64,000 bases of DNA from Polycyclovorans sp002706265 (GTDB lineage Bacteria > Pseudomonadota > Gammaproteobacteria > Nevskiales > Nevskiaceae): assembly GCA_963973915.1 (NCBI GenBank), contig CAXBBM010000004.1, positions 124,001-188,000 on the forward strand. The letters are read 5' to 3'. Below the pieces are notes generated by a model. The model ran no database searches. It was not told the DNA's origin and saw nothing but the letters and a program-made list of their open reading frames with translations. Below are positions 17,574 to 24,749 of the stretch, in pieces; the stretch's first letter is position 1; every line of letters starts with the position of its first letter. Position numbers and translations under genes: made by a program.

Positions 17574-17630
17574 TGCTTCGCAAGGTGCCGTTCAAAACCA
17601 GCACACTGCACGCCAAGAGTTCTGATTTTC

Positions 17631-17756
17631 ATCCTGTCGGGCGCACCAAATCAAGGACTTACGACTCTCAAATCGCCCCGATGAGTCGTTTCTTCAAAAA
17701 GCAAAGGGTCAATCCATGCATATGGGGCTGACCCTTTTCTTCATCCGGGCACAAAT
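17631..17756. repeat. Direct repeat copy B
   Basis: Second copy of 16577-16701. It keeps the last 18 bases of tRNA-Arg and the terminator hairpin (AAAGGGTCA at 17703-17711, TGACCCTTT at 17729-17737), so it could terminate transcription from the toxin gene. The first toxin-antitoxin pair lies exactly between the two copies. Confidence 0.92.
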
Positions 17757-17789
17757 GAGGGTTTGGTGTTGGCGTCCGTCCAATCCTCG

Positions 17790-18104
17790 CTACCCGTCAT
17801 CGCCATCGAAATCTCGCCCATACCCTGCCTCGCGCTGCGATCTGATGGCAAGGACGAAAACGGTGTCTATTGCGGGTGCGTAGTGGTAGAGCGCCACGTA
17901 GCCCTGAGCACCCCGCCCGATGATCAACTCTCTTAGCGATTGACGACAGGGTCTGCCGATGAGCGGGCTTGAAGCCAACAGATCTAGTGCCGCGATGATG
18001 GCGTCGATTCGTTCCGCAGGCAGGTCAGCATCATGGTCGAGAAGGTGTTGCACGATGCGGTCAAGGTCGGCGGTGATCTCGGGTGCAAGCTCGATCCTAG
18101 TCAC
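17790..18104 (-). CDS. Type II toxin, ParE/RelE-like
   Basis: Protein of 104 residues beginning TRIELAPEITADLDRIVQHLLDHD, typical of ParE-type toxins, with DLLASSPLIGRPC and RELIIGRGAQGYVALYHY and the final strand TVFVLAIRSQREAGY. The GTG at 18104 overlaps the antitoxin stop by eight bases and is preferred over an upstream start that would run through the antitoxin gene. The pair is unrelated in sequence to the one at 16975-17573 and lies on the opposite strand. Confidence 0.88.
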   Translation of the reverse strand: MTRIELAPEITADLDRIVQHLLDHDADLPAERIDAIIAALDLLASSPLIGRPCRQSLRELIIGRGAQGYVALYHYAPAIDTVFVLAIRSQREAGYGRDFDGDDG

Positions 18105-18390
18105 GCGGACCCGCGATCTTCCGCGACTTAGGCCGTTTCGCAGGACCTCCGTTGATGCGGGCCTTGAGGTAGCCACGCATGTCATCCCAACTCACTGACT
18201 TCCCCGACTCAGCGAGATGAGTCAGGCGTGTTTCGGCCATGTCGTAGAACGCAGCGCGCCGCTCGCTGCTCTCGGTTTTCTCGGCGATGGCCTCCAGAAT
18301 CAAAGCGTGTGGCGTGAGGCCTTGGGACTTGGCCGCCCTCTGGACACGCGCCTTCAAGTCCTCTGACAAGCGAATGGTGGTGGTGGACAC
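18097..18390 (-). CDS. Type II antitoxin, ribbon-helix-helix
   Basis: Antitoxin of 97 residues. The N-terminus STTTIRLSEDLKARVQRAAKSQG is a CopG/ParD-like ribbon-helix-helix DNA-binding domain; the rest (about 45-97) is charged and would bind the toxin. The GTG at 18390 has AGGAG eight bases upstream, favouring it over a TTG at 18411. It precedes its ParE-like toxin with an eight-base overlap. Confidence 0.85.
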   Translation of the reverse strand: MSTTTIRLSEDLKARVQRAAKSQGLTPHALILEAIAEKTESSERRAAFYDMAETRLTHLAESGKSVSWDDMRGYLKARINGGPAKRPKSRKIAGPRD

Positions 18391-18542
18391 GTGCGACGCT
18401 CCTGACAGCAATGGGCAGATCGTAGCACTAATGTGTCACAACTCGGAACTGACGCCTTTGCAAGACCTCATTACGGTGAGTGCCTAACCTCACGGGAAGA
18501 CGTATTACGATCGTGCTTGCTTGTTCACATTGCGCACAAACC

Positions 18543-18686
18543 ATGACGACTCGCCCGAGACTCGTAGGCCACTCTGCTCCCCATGTGCGGCCGCAGGTTC
18601 TTTGCTACGCCCTCTATCTGGCCCTGTTTATCGGCGGCATGGCATTGATTGCTCGTTGGTCGCCCGGCTCATTTCAAGAAGAGTGA
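18543..18686 (+). CDS. Hypothetical short membrane peptide (doubtful)
   Basis: A 47-residue frame between two toxin-antitoxin pairs, with one hydrophobic stretch (VLCYALYLALFIGGMALIARW) and an acidic tail. A GTG at 18480 in the same frame would lengthen it to 68. There is no good ribosome site and I recognise no family. Apart from this, 18412-18787 shows only short direct repeats (ACGTCATCGAC and GCGTCATTGAC at about 18747-18775) that may be an operator for the next pair. Confidence 0.22.
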   Translation: MTTRPRLVGHSAPHVRPQVLCYALYLALFIGGMALIARWSPGSFQEE

Positions 18687-18787
18687 ACAAAGTCTGACGC
18701 AGTGGCGCTTCGCCGCTTCAAATGGATCCCGGTGGATCCCCATATCTACGTCATCGACATACGTGCGTCATTGACCCACAATGAAGC

Positions 18788-19099
18788 ATGATGTTTCAGG
18801 AAACGCCGGTCTTCACAAGGCTCATCAAGGAATTAATGGATGACGACCTGTATCGGCAGCTACAAAACTTTCTGATTGAGCAGCCGGATGCTGGCGACAT
18901 CATCGAAAGGACCGGTGGACTTCAGACAATTCGGTGGAAGCTGCCGGGCACAGGCAAGCGTAACGGCGTCCGGGTGATCTATTGCTGGCGAGTGGCCGAG
19001 GCCCAAATCCTCTTGCTGCTGGTCTATGCGAAATCCGAGGCCGATGACCTTTCACCGGCACAGAAGAATCAACTCCGTTTGATCGTGGAGAATTGGTGA
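18788..19099 (+). CDS. Type II toxin, RelE/HigB-like
   Basis: Toxin of 103 residues: TPVFTRLIKELMDDDLYRQLQNFL, then IIERTGGLQTIRWKLPGTGKRNGVRVIYCW and the strand QILLLLVYAKSEADDLSPAQKNQLRLIVENW. This is the HigB/RelE-type arrangement in which the toxin precedes an HTH antitoxin. An ATG two bases after the first codon (18791) is an alternative start. The stop overlaps the antitoxin ATG (TGATG). Confidence 0.9.
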   Translation: MMFQETPVFTRLIKELMDDDLYRQLQNFLIEQPDAGDIIERTGGLQTIRWKLPGTGKRNGVRVIYCWRVAEAQILLLLVYAKSEADDLSPAQKNQLRLIVENW

Positions 19100-19395
19100 T
19101 GAAGAAGACGTTATTCAATCAACTGCTTGAAAGCGTGCAGCAGGCCGATGAAATCGTGCGTGGCGAGCGCCAGCCGTCGCGTGAGTTTTTCGTCGACGCG
19201 GCCAAGGTCAAGCAGGTCCGTGCGATCACCAAGCTAAGCCAGGCGAAATTTGCCGCCGTGCTGCAGGTGGACGTGGGAACCCTGCGCAACTGGGAGCAAG
19301 GCCGTCGCAATCCGACGGGTCCAGCGAAAGCCCTGCTTCGTGCCATCCAAGCAGATCCGACAAACGTCCTGCGCGCCTTGCGGGCAGAGGTCTAA
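19099..19395 (+). CDS. Antitoxin, HigA/NadS-like HTH
   Basis: DNA-binding antitoxin of 98 residues. The C-terminal XRE-type HTH is clear: VRAITKLSQAKFAAVLQVDVGTLRNWEQGRRNPTGPAKALL (about 37-80, quoted in pieces: helix 2 SQAKFAAVLQ, helix 3 VGTLRNWEQGRR). The ATG at 19099 overlaps the toxin stop by one base. It forms the third complete pair of the island. Confidence 0.9.
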   Translation: MKKTLFNQLLESVQQADEIVRGERQPSREFFVDAAKVKQVRAITKLSQAKFAAVLQVDVGTLRNWEQGRRNPTGPAKALLRAIQADPTNVLRALRAEV

Positions 19396-19463
19396 GCCGA
19401 GAGCCTGCTTTCCAGCGGCACGCAGCAGGTCAGGGACAGCGGCAGAATCACTGGATCTCACCG

Positions 19464-19679
19464 CACGCGGCCCAAATCGTGAGGTCCTTGGGCGAAAGCG
19501 GCGCGCCCATGGTCATCACCCAGAACGGGCACGCCAAAGCGGTGCTTCAGGGCGTTCACTCCTGCGCACAAACCCAGGAAACTTTGGCCCTGCTGAAGCT
19601 TCTGGCCCTCGGCCCGCAACAGGTCGCCGATGGCAAGGTCATGAGCTTGGAAGAAGCCTTTGACCGGGCAAGGGGCTAA
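19464..19679 (+). pseudogene. Truncated duplicate of the Phd/YefM antitoxin
   Basis: Aligns without gaps with 17020-17235 (HAAQIVRSLGESGAPMVITQ and onwards) but lacks the first 15 codons with the start and DNA-binding strand, and ends five codons early because an AAG codon became TAA. Upstream sequence does not match copy one. A GTG at 19479 could start a 66-residue remnant, which is unlikely to bind operator DNA. Confidence 0.85.
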
Positions 19680-19693
19680 AACCAGAAGGCCGC

Positions 19694-19741
19694 GTGAGCG
19701 GCACGGTCGTTCTCACCGAGGACGCGGCGCGCGACCTCGGT
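19694..19741 (+). pseudogene. 5' fragment of the RelE/ParE toxin duplicate
   Basis: The first 16 codons (SGTVVLTEDAARDLG) match the toxin at 17250, then similarity stops abruptly at 19741, 11 bases before the mocR stop codon. No functional toxin remains. Together with the antitoxin remnant the duplicated block is 278 bases long in both copies. Confidence 0.85.
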
Positions 19742-19752
19742 CTGCGGTGCGG

Positions 19753-21153
19753 TCACATCACGCGCGATGCGACTGCGGGCGACTGCTCGACGGCGTCTTC
19801 GATGATTTCCAGCGTGTGGCGGCATTCGGCGCGGCTGGCGGGGCCGCCGAGGCAGACGCGCACCGCTTCGGGGACCGGGCCGCTGATCGTGAAGGTGTCG
19901 GCCACCACGACGCCGACGCCGTGTGCGCGCAGGTGCGTGGCGAACTCGATGCGGCTCCAGGGTTGCGGCACCTGCAGCCACAGGTGAAAGGCTTCCGGCT
20001 TGGTCGCGTAGTCGGCGCGGCGCAGCACCTGCCGCGCGATCTGCTGGCGTGCGCGGGATTCCTCGCGGATCGCCAGCGTCGCCTCCTGCACGGTGCCGTC
20101 GTTGATCCAGCGCGTGGCCAGCCGCGTCATGAACGGCGAGGCCATCACCGTGGTCGTGCGCAGCGTTGCAGCCAGTCGCGCCACATAGCGTGCATTCGGC
20201 GCGGCCAGATAGCCGATGCGCAGCCCGGCGCCCACACACTTGGCGAACCCGCTGACGTAGAAGGTCAGCTCTGGTGCCAGCGCGGCCAGCGACAGCGCCG
20301 GCTGCTCTGGCAGCTCGGCGTAGGGATCGTCCTCGATGATCGGCACGCTGTAGCGCCGCGCGATCTCGGCGACCGCTTCGCGCCGCGCGCGCGACATGAT
20401 CGCCGTGGTGGGATTGTTCAGGGTCGGATTCAGATACAGCGCTTTCGGCAGATCCGCTGCACACAGCGCGCCGAAGGCGTCGGGGTCCAGGCCGTCGTCA
20501 TCGGCCGGCAGGCCGACCAGCCGGATGCCCAGCTGCGCCGCCAGCCCCTTGATCCCCGCATAGGTCACCGCTTCGCAGGCAATCGAGTCGCCAGCGCGGG
20601 CCAGGACCGTGAACAAGGCCAGCAGCGCACCCTGCACGCCGGGGCAGACCAGCACGCGCGAGGCGTCAAGGTTCGGCACATGACGCGACAGCCACTGTGC
20701 GCCGGCCTCGCGTTCCTCGTGCGTGCCGCCGAACTCGTGATAGCGCAGCAGCGTGTGCAGATCGGCCTCCTGTGCCAGATCGGCGATGCCCTGTCGCAGG
20801 TGCTGCAGCAGCGCGGCGTCGTGCGGCTCCGGCGGCATGTTCATCGTCATGTCGATCATGCTCAGCGGCGGGCTGCGCCGCACCGGGCCGGCCTTGACCC
20901 ACTCACGGACGAAGGTGCCGCGCCCGGCCTGCGCGTCGATCAGGCCGCGCTGCTGCGCCTCGGCATAACCCCGGGCGACGGTGGTGAAGTTCAGGCCCAG
21001 CGCGCCGGCCAGCGCGCGCAGGGTCGGCAGGCGCTGGTTGGCGGCGAGCTTGCCCGACTGGATGTCGTCCGCCAGCGCGTCGGCCAGCGCCAGGTACGCA
21101 GGCCTGGCACTGCTGCGGACCGCGGCGGCCCAGCGGCTGGCTTCGTTCGACAT
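19753..21153 (-). CDS. MocR-type transcriptional regulator (GntR HTH plus aminotransferase domain)
   Basis: PLP-dependent regulator of 466 residues. The N-terminal GntR winged helix (about 20-90) contains LPTLRALAGALGLNFTTVARGYAEAQQRGLI and GRGTFVREW. The fold-type I aminotransferase domain follows, with LVCPGVQGAL, YLNPTLNNPTTAIMS, IIEDDPYAELP and SGFAKCVGAGLRIGYL, which carries the PLP lysine. The ATG at 21153 matches the family N-terminus; the open frame upstream lacks similarity. It is transcribed divergently from the Nit1 cluster across a 458 bp leader with palindromes and is a candidate regulator of that cluster. Confidence 0.9.
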   Translation of the reverse strand: MSNEASRWAAAVRSSARPAYLALADALADDIQSGKLAANQRLPTLRALAGALGLNFTTVARGYAEAQQRGLIDAQAGRGTFVREWVKAGPVRRSPPLSMIDMTMNMPPEPHDAALLQHLRQGIADLAQEADLHTLLRYHEFGGTHEEREAGAQWLSRHVPNLDASRVLVCPGVQGALLALFTVLARAGDSIACEAVTYAGIKGLAAQLGIRLVGLPADDDGLDPDAFGALCAADLPKALYLNPTLNNPTTAIMSRARREAVAEIARRYSVPIIEDDPYAELPEQPALSLAALAPELTFYVSGFAKCVGAGLRIGYLAAPNARYVARLAATLRTTTVMASPFMTRLATRWINDGTVQEATLAIREESRARQQIARQVLRRADYATKPEAFHLWLQVPQPWSRIEFATHLRAHGVGVVVADTFTISGPVPEAVRVCLGGPASRAECRHTLEIIEDAVEQSPAVASRVM

Positions 21154-21197
21154 GGATGGGCTCGCTGATCGTGCGGGGGCGGCGGATTGATGGCGGT

Positions 21198-21210
21198 TTG
21201 ATGCAATCAA
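21198..21210. promoter_or_regulatory. Palindrome TTGAT-GCA-ATCAA upstream of mocR
   Basis: A 13 bp inverted repeat 45 bases upstream of the MocR start, a plausible autoregulatory site. The core ATCAA/TTGAT recurs in the larger inverted repeat at 21317-21341. Confidence 0.4.
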
Positions 21211-21316
21211 TGAACGTGCCACCTGCCGCCGCATGATCGGATTGCGCTGGCTGACGGGCCGGGACCCGATGCGAATCCAGCCCCCATCAGGCCATTGAAT
21301 GCCCCGCGCGATGCAG

Positions 21317-21341
21317 ATTGATCGCATGCCGACAGATCAAT
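21317..21341. promoter_or_regulatory. Inverted repeat ATTGATC-N11-GATCAAT
   Basis: Seven-base arms (21317-21323 and 21335-21341) in the mocR-Nit1 divergent leader. The arms share the TTGAT core with the site near mocR, so both may bind the same dimeric regulator. Confidence 0.45.
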
Positions 21342-21365
21342 TGTTGCACCACGCCGGACGATTGC

Positions 21366-21382
21366 TGCACTTGTTGCGTGCT
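21366..21382. promoter_or_regulatory. NtrC-like enhancer half-site pair
   Basis: TGCACT-TGTTG-CGTGCT matches TGCAC-N7-GTGC, the core dyad of NtrC sites, with one deviation at each outer position of the right arm. Its centre is about 188 bases before the start expected from the sigma-54 promoter, a normal enhancer distance. Confidence 0.45.
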
Positions 21383-21534
21383 GTTGCGCGGGGCTTTGGT
21401 GCACCGACTGTGGCGGCTTCTGTCGCGGTGTGGTCGCGGTTCAGGCAGACGCGCCGCAGGCTCAGGGAATATTCGTTTGCCAATCATCGATGTCTCGCAT
21501 TGATCGGGCCTGATCACGACCATCACCCGATCGA

Positions 21535-21551
21535 TTGGCACATCCGTTGCG
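21535..21551 (+). promoter_or_regulatory. Sigma-54 (-24/-12) promoter of the Nit1 cluster
   Basis: TTGGCAC-ATCCG-TTGCG fits the sigma-54 consensus TTGGCACGNNNNTTGCW with the invariant GG (21537-21538) and GC (21549-21550) exactly 12 bases apart. The start of transcription would be near 21562, giving a 50-base leader to the first gene. This predicts activation by an enhancer-binding protein such as NtrC. Confidence 0.75.
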
Positions 21552-21611
21552 CCTTGACTCCCATCGCCGCCGCACAGGTGGCGGCAGACCACCGCAACCG
21601 GAGAGACAACC

Positions 21612-22094
21612 ATGCCCACAGTGACCACACCCGCGCACAAGAGCGGCGATTTCTTCGTCGATTACGAAGAGAAGGTTTTCGAGGACGTCAAGGCCGCGCC
21701 CGGCGAAAAGGCGCTGATCACCTTTCACACGGTGGCGTTCGAAGGCTCCATCGGCCTGGTCAATCTGCTGCAGGCCAAGCGCCTCATCCGCAAGGGCTTC
21801 GAGACCTCGGTGCTGCTGTACGGCCCGGGCGTCACCCTGGGCCTGCAACGCGGCTTCCCCACCCTGGGCGACGAAGCCTTCCCCGGACATCAGAATTTCG
21901 CCAACCAGATGAAGGCGATCATGGACGAGGGCGGCAAGATCTACGCCTGCCGGTTTGCGCTGCAGGCGCTGTACGGGCACGGCGAACCGTCGCTGCTGCC
22001 GGGCATCCGCCCGATCAACCCGCTGGACGTGCTCGACCTGGTGCTGCTGCACCGCAAGGACGGCGCGTTCATTCTCGACACCTGGACGCTGTAG
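21612..22094 (+). CDS. MSMEG_0572/Sll0783-family nitrogen-starvation protein (Nit1 cluster)
   Basis: First gene of the Nit1 cluster, 160 residues, related to cyanobacterial Sll0783. It resembles a DsrE-like alpha/beta fold: KALITFHTVAFEGSIGLVNLLQAKRLIRKGFETSVLLYGPGV (in parts), then CRFALQALYGHGEPSLLPGIRPINPLDVLD. There are no obvious catalytic motifs beyond a lone Cys in the KIYACRFAL stretch. GGAGAG eight or so bases upstream marks the ATG. In Synechocystis this family responds to nitrogen starvation; its biochemical role is not established to my knowledge. Confidence 0.88.
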   Translation: MPTVTTPAHKSGDFFVDYEEKVFEDVKAAPGEKALITFHTVAFEGSIGLVNLLQAKRLIRKGFETSVLLYGPGVTLGLQRGFPTLGDEAFPGHQNFANQMKAIMDEGGKIYACRFALQALYGHGEPSLLPGIRPINPLDVLDLVLLHRKDGAFILDTWTL

Positions 22095-22103
22095 CGCGCC
22101 GTC

Positions 22104-23156
22104 ATGTCCCGCATCGTCAAGGCCGCCGCGGTGCAGTTGTCGCCGGTGCTCGGCAGTCGCGAAGGCACGGTCGCCAAGGTCGTGGCCGCGATCGCCGAGG
22201 CCGCGCGGCAGGGTGCCGAGCTGCTGGTGTTCCCCGAAACGGTGGTGCCGTACTACCCGTACTTCTCGTTCATCACGCCGGCGGTTGCCATGGGGCCGGC
22301 GCACCTGACGCTGTACGAGCAGGCGGTGACGGTGCCGGGCGCCACCACCCATGCGGTGGCCGCGGCGGCGCGGGAACACGGCGTGGTGGTGGTGCTCGGG
22401 GTCAACGAGCGCGACCACGGCACGCTCTACAACACCCAGCTGGTGTTCGACGCCGACGGCGCGCTGGTGCTGAAGCGCCGCAAGATCACGCCGACCTATC
22501 ACGAGCGCATGGTCTGGGGCCAGGGCGACGGCAGCGGCCTGAAAACGGTCGACACCGCCGTTGGCCGGCTCGGCGCGCTGGCGTGCTGGGAGCATTACAA
22601 CCCGCTGGCGCGCTACAGCCTGATGGCGCAACACGAGCAGATTCACTGCGCCCAATTCCCCGGCTCGCTGGTCGGGCCGATCTTTGCCGAGCAGATGGAA
22701 GTGACGATGCGCCACCACGCGCTTGAGTCCGGCTGCTTCGTCGTCAACGCCACCGGCTGGCTGAGCGAGGCGCAGATTGCCCAGGTGACGCCCGACCCGA
22801 CGCTGCAGAAGGCGATGCGCGGCGGCTGCTACACCGCCATCATCTCGCCCGACGGCAGGCATCTGTGCGCGCCGCTGCGCGAAGGCGAGGGCCTGATCGT
22901 CGCCGACCTGGATTTTGCGCTCATCACCAAGCGCAAACGGATGATGGACTCGGTCGGGCATTACGCGCGACCGGAACTGCTGTCGCTGAATCTGGACGCC
23001 CGTGCCGCGACGCCGATGCGCGCCGAGGCGACGTCTGCCGCACCCACCGATACGCCGCAACGGAGCACGCGCCATGGGCAAACCGATGCCTTCCCCGATG
23101 AGCCTGAACCACGCGTTGATCTCGGACCTGCAATCGCACGGACTGCGACTGGCTGA
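22104..23156 (+). CDS. Nitrilase, Nit1 (Nit6803-like) subfamily
   Basis: Hydrolyses a nitrile to carboxylate and ammonia, 350 residues. The Glu-Lys-Cys triad is intact: LLVFPETVVPYYPYFSF (Glu near 48), LKRRKITPTYHERMVWG (Lys near 130) and LGALACWEHYNPLARY (Cys near 164). The motif CWEHYNPL is typical of true nitrilases rather than amidases. The C-terminal ~45 residues are low-complexity, and the final 83 bases overlap the radical SAM gene. Cluster position points to the Nit1 group, which in Pseudomonas fluorescens NCIMB 11764 has been linked to cyanide assimilation. Confidence 0.95.
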   Translation: MSRIVKAAAVQLSPVLGSREGTVAKVVAAIAEAARQGAELLVFPETVVPYYPYFSFITPAVAMGPAHLTLYEQAVTVPGATTHAVAAAAREHGVVVVLGVNERDHGTLYNTQLVFDADGALVLKRRKITPTYHERMVWGQGDGSGLKTVDTAVGRLGALACWEHYNPLARYSLMAQHEQIHCAQFPGSLVGPIFAEQMEVTMRHHALESGCFVVNATGWLSEAQIAQVTPDPTLQKAMRGGCYTAIISPDGRHLCAPLREGEGLIVADLDFALITKRKRMMDSVGHYARPELLSLNLDARAATPMRAEATSAAPTDTPQRSTRHGQTDAFPDEPEPRVDLGPAIARTATG

Positions 23157-24189
23157 TCCCGACCTCGGCGCGCCGAGCCGCCGCGGCGGCGCCGGGCCGT
23201 CGGACCACAAGGCCGTCGTCGTCGACGGCCACACGATCATGGTGCCGGTGCACACCGGCGCAGCTGCGCAGTCACCGTTCGAGACCGAACGCTCCGGCAC
23301 TGCCGACGCGGTGGCGCTGAAACGCAACGGCATCGCCGTCGCGACCATCTCGTTCGCACCGCAGCCGAAGTTCACCCAACTGCACACCGCCGACGGCGTG
23401 CCCTACGGCCACATTGCGCAACTGCACGGTCGCGACGTGCTGGCGACCACGGTGCTGCAAACCTGCATCCGCTACGGCCGCCGCGACACCTCGTGCCAGT
23501 TCTGTTCAATCGGCGAATCGCTGGCGGCCGGACGCACGATCAACCGCAAGACGCCGGCGCATCTGGCCGAGGTTGCGAAGGCCGCGGTCGCGCTGGACGG
23601 CGTCAAACACATGGTGATGACCACCGGCACGCCGAACTTCACCGACCGTGGCGCCGCGATCCTCTGCGCGTCGGCGGCAGCGGTGAAGGCCGCGGTCGAT
23701 CTGCCGATTCAGGCGCAGTGCGAACCGCCGGACGATCCGGTCTGGTTCGGGCGCCTCAGGGCCGCCGGCGTCGACAGCCTTGGCATGCACCTTGAAGCGG
23801 TCACGCCGGAGGTGCGGCAACGCATCATGCCGGGCAAGGCCGGCGTCAGCATCGAGCAGTACATGACCGCCTTCGCCGACGCGGTGAAGGTCTTCGGCCG
23901 CGGTCAGGTCAGCACCTACATCCTTGCCGGCCTCGGCGACACGCGCGAGGCCATTCTGGCGATGTGCGAACGCCTGATCGCCCTCGGCGTGTATCCGTTC
24001 GTGGTGCCGTTCGTGCCCAACGCCGGCACGCCACTGGCCAAACACCCGCCGCCGAGCGCCGCGTTCATGCGTTCCATCCTGCAGCCGCTGGGCCGGATGC
24101 TGGTCGACGGCGGGCTGCGTTCGGCCCACATCAAGGCCGGCTGCGGGCGCTGCGGCGCCTGCTCGTCGCTGTCGGCATTCGAGACCTGA
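23074..24189 (+). CDS. Radical SAM protein, MSMEG_0568 family (Nit1 cluster)
   Basis: Predicted iron-sulfur SAM enzyme of 371 residues. The cluster-binding motif is unusual: TCIRYGRRDTSCQFCSIGES has spacing C-x9-C-x2-C instead of C-x3-C-x2-C. A barrel follows (HMVMTTGTPNFTDRGA, LPIQAQCEPPDDPVWF, LGMHLEAVTPEVRQRIMPGK, STYILAGLGDTREAIL). The C-terminus has a cysteine group, KAGCGRCGACSSL, that might hold a second cluster. CGGAG at 23061-23065 selects the ATG at 23074; ATGs at 23086 and 23098 are alternatives. Substrate unknown. Confidence 0.9.
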   Translation: MGKPMPSPMSLNHALISDLQSHGLRLADPDLGAPSRRGGAGPSDHKAVVVDGHTIMVPVHTGAAAQSPFETERSGTADAVALKRNGIAVATISFAPQPKFTQLHTADGVPYGHIAQLHGRDVLATTVLQTCIRYGRRDTSCQFCSIGESLAAGRTINRKTPAHLAEVAKAAVALDGVKHMVMTTGTPNFTDRGAAILCASAAAVKAAVDLPIQAQCEPPDDPVWFGRLRAAGVDSLGMHLEAVTPEVRQRIMPGKAGVSIEQYMTAFADAVKVFGRGQVSTYILAGLGDTREAILAMCERLIALGVYPFVVPFVPNAGTPLAKHPPPSAAFMRSILQPLGRMLVDGGLRSAHIKAGCGRCGACSSLSAFET

Positions 24190-24191
24190 AC

Positions 24192-24749
24192 ATGCTGCCG
24201 TTCGCACCGGCCGACCGCACCGCGTTCGCGTTCATCTCGGGCGCGTACTGCATCAAGCACGTCACCGCCGGCTGGGAACGGCAAGGCTGCCTGGCGTTGC
24301 GGCGCGCGGTGTTCTGCGACGAGCAGGCGATCTTCGAGTCCGATGATGGCGACGCGCTCGACGACACCGCGCTGCCGATCGCAGCGATCGCCTGCGTTGC
24401 CGGCATGCCCGAGCAGGTGGTCGGCACCGTGCGCATTCATCAGGCCGAGCCGGGCCTGTGGTGGGGCTCGCGGCTGGCGGTGCATCGCGACTGTCGCGGC
24501 GCGGCGTGGCTGGGCACGCAGTTGATCCAACATGCGGTGGGCACCGCGCGGGCCCGCGGCTGCACGCGCTTTCTGGCGCAGGTGCAGGTGCAGAACCTGC
24601 GCCTGTTCGAGCGTCTGCAGTGGCAGTCGCTGCAGGCAATCCGGGTGCAGGGGCGACCGCACGTGCTGATGCAGGCAAACCTTGCGCACTGTCCGCCGCA
24701 GGTCGAGGACGAACTGCGTCTGGCGGTGCAGGCACGGGCGGCGGCATGA
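24192..24749 (+). CDS. GNAT N-acetyltransferase, MSMEG_0567/Sll0786 family (Nit1 cluster)
   Basis: Acyltransferase-like protein of 185 residues. A GNAT core is visible with VVGTVRIHQAEPGLWWGSRLAVHRDCRGAAWLGTQLIQHAV (in parts: beta4 WWGSRLAVHRDCRG, acyl-CoA loop around CRGAAWLG) and the strand CTRFLAQVQVQNLRLFERLQW. It begins two bases after the radical SAM stop and overlaps the next gene by ATGA. In other genomes this domain is sometimes fused to the AIR-synthase-like neighbour; here the two are separate. Substrate unknown. Confidence 0.88.
   Translation: MLPFAPADRTAFAFISGAYCIKHVTAGWERQGCLALRRAVFCDEQAIFESDDGDALDDTALPIAAIACVAGMPEQVVGTVRIHQAEPGLWWGSRLAVHRDCRGAAWLGTQLIQHAVGTARARGCTRFLAQVQVQNLRLFERLQWQSLQAIRVQGRPHVLMQANLAHCPPQVEDELRLAVQARAAA

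Larger units (their letters stand above)
16577..19752. mobile_element. tRNA-Arg-anchored toxin-antitoxin island without integrase
   Basis: The stretch from the tRNA 3' end to the end of the mocR gene holds a ~125 bp direct repeat that includes the tRNA 3' end, three unrelated type II toxin-antitoxin pairs on both strands, and a decayed duplicate of the first pair. One line counted at 18421-18480 is 50% G+C, below the flanks. There is no integrase, transposase or phage gene. The right edge is where the truncated toxin copy stops, 11 bases before the mocR stop codon. The mobile origin is inferred from the tRNA duplication and cargo. Confidence 0.6.

Noticed and set aside
19660..21168. 502-codon plus-strand frame opposite mocR
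   Set aside because: The minus strand has a clear GntR-aminotransferase protein. The plus-strand product is a low-complexity shadow.
21462..23387. 641-codon open frame opposite the first Nit1 genes
   Set aside because: It mirrors three recognisable plus-strand genes, has no motif and no ribosome site, and spans their boundaries.
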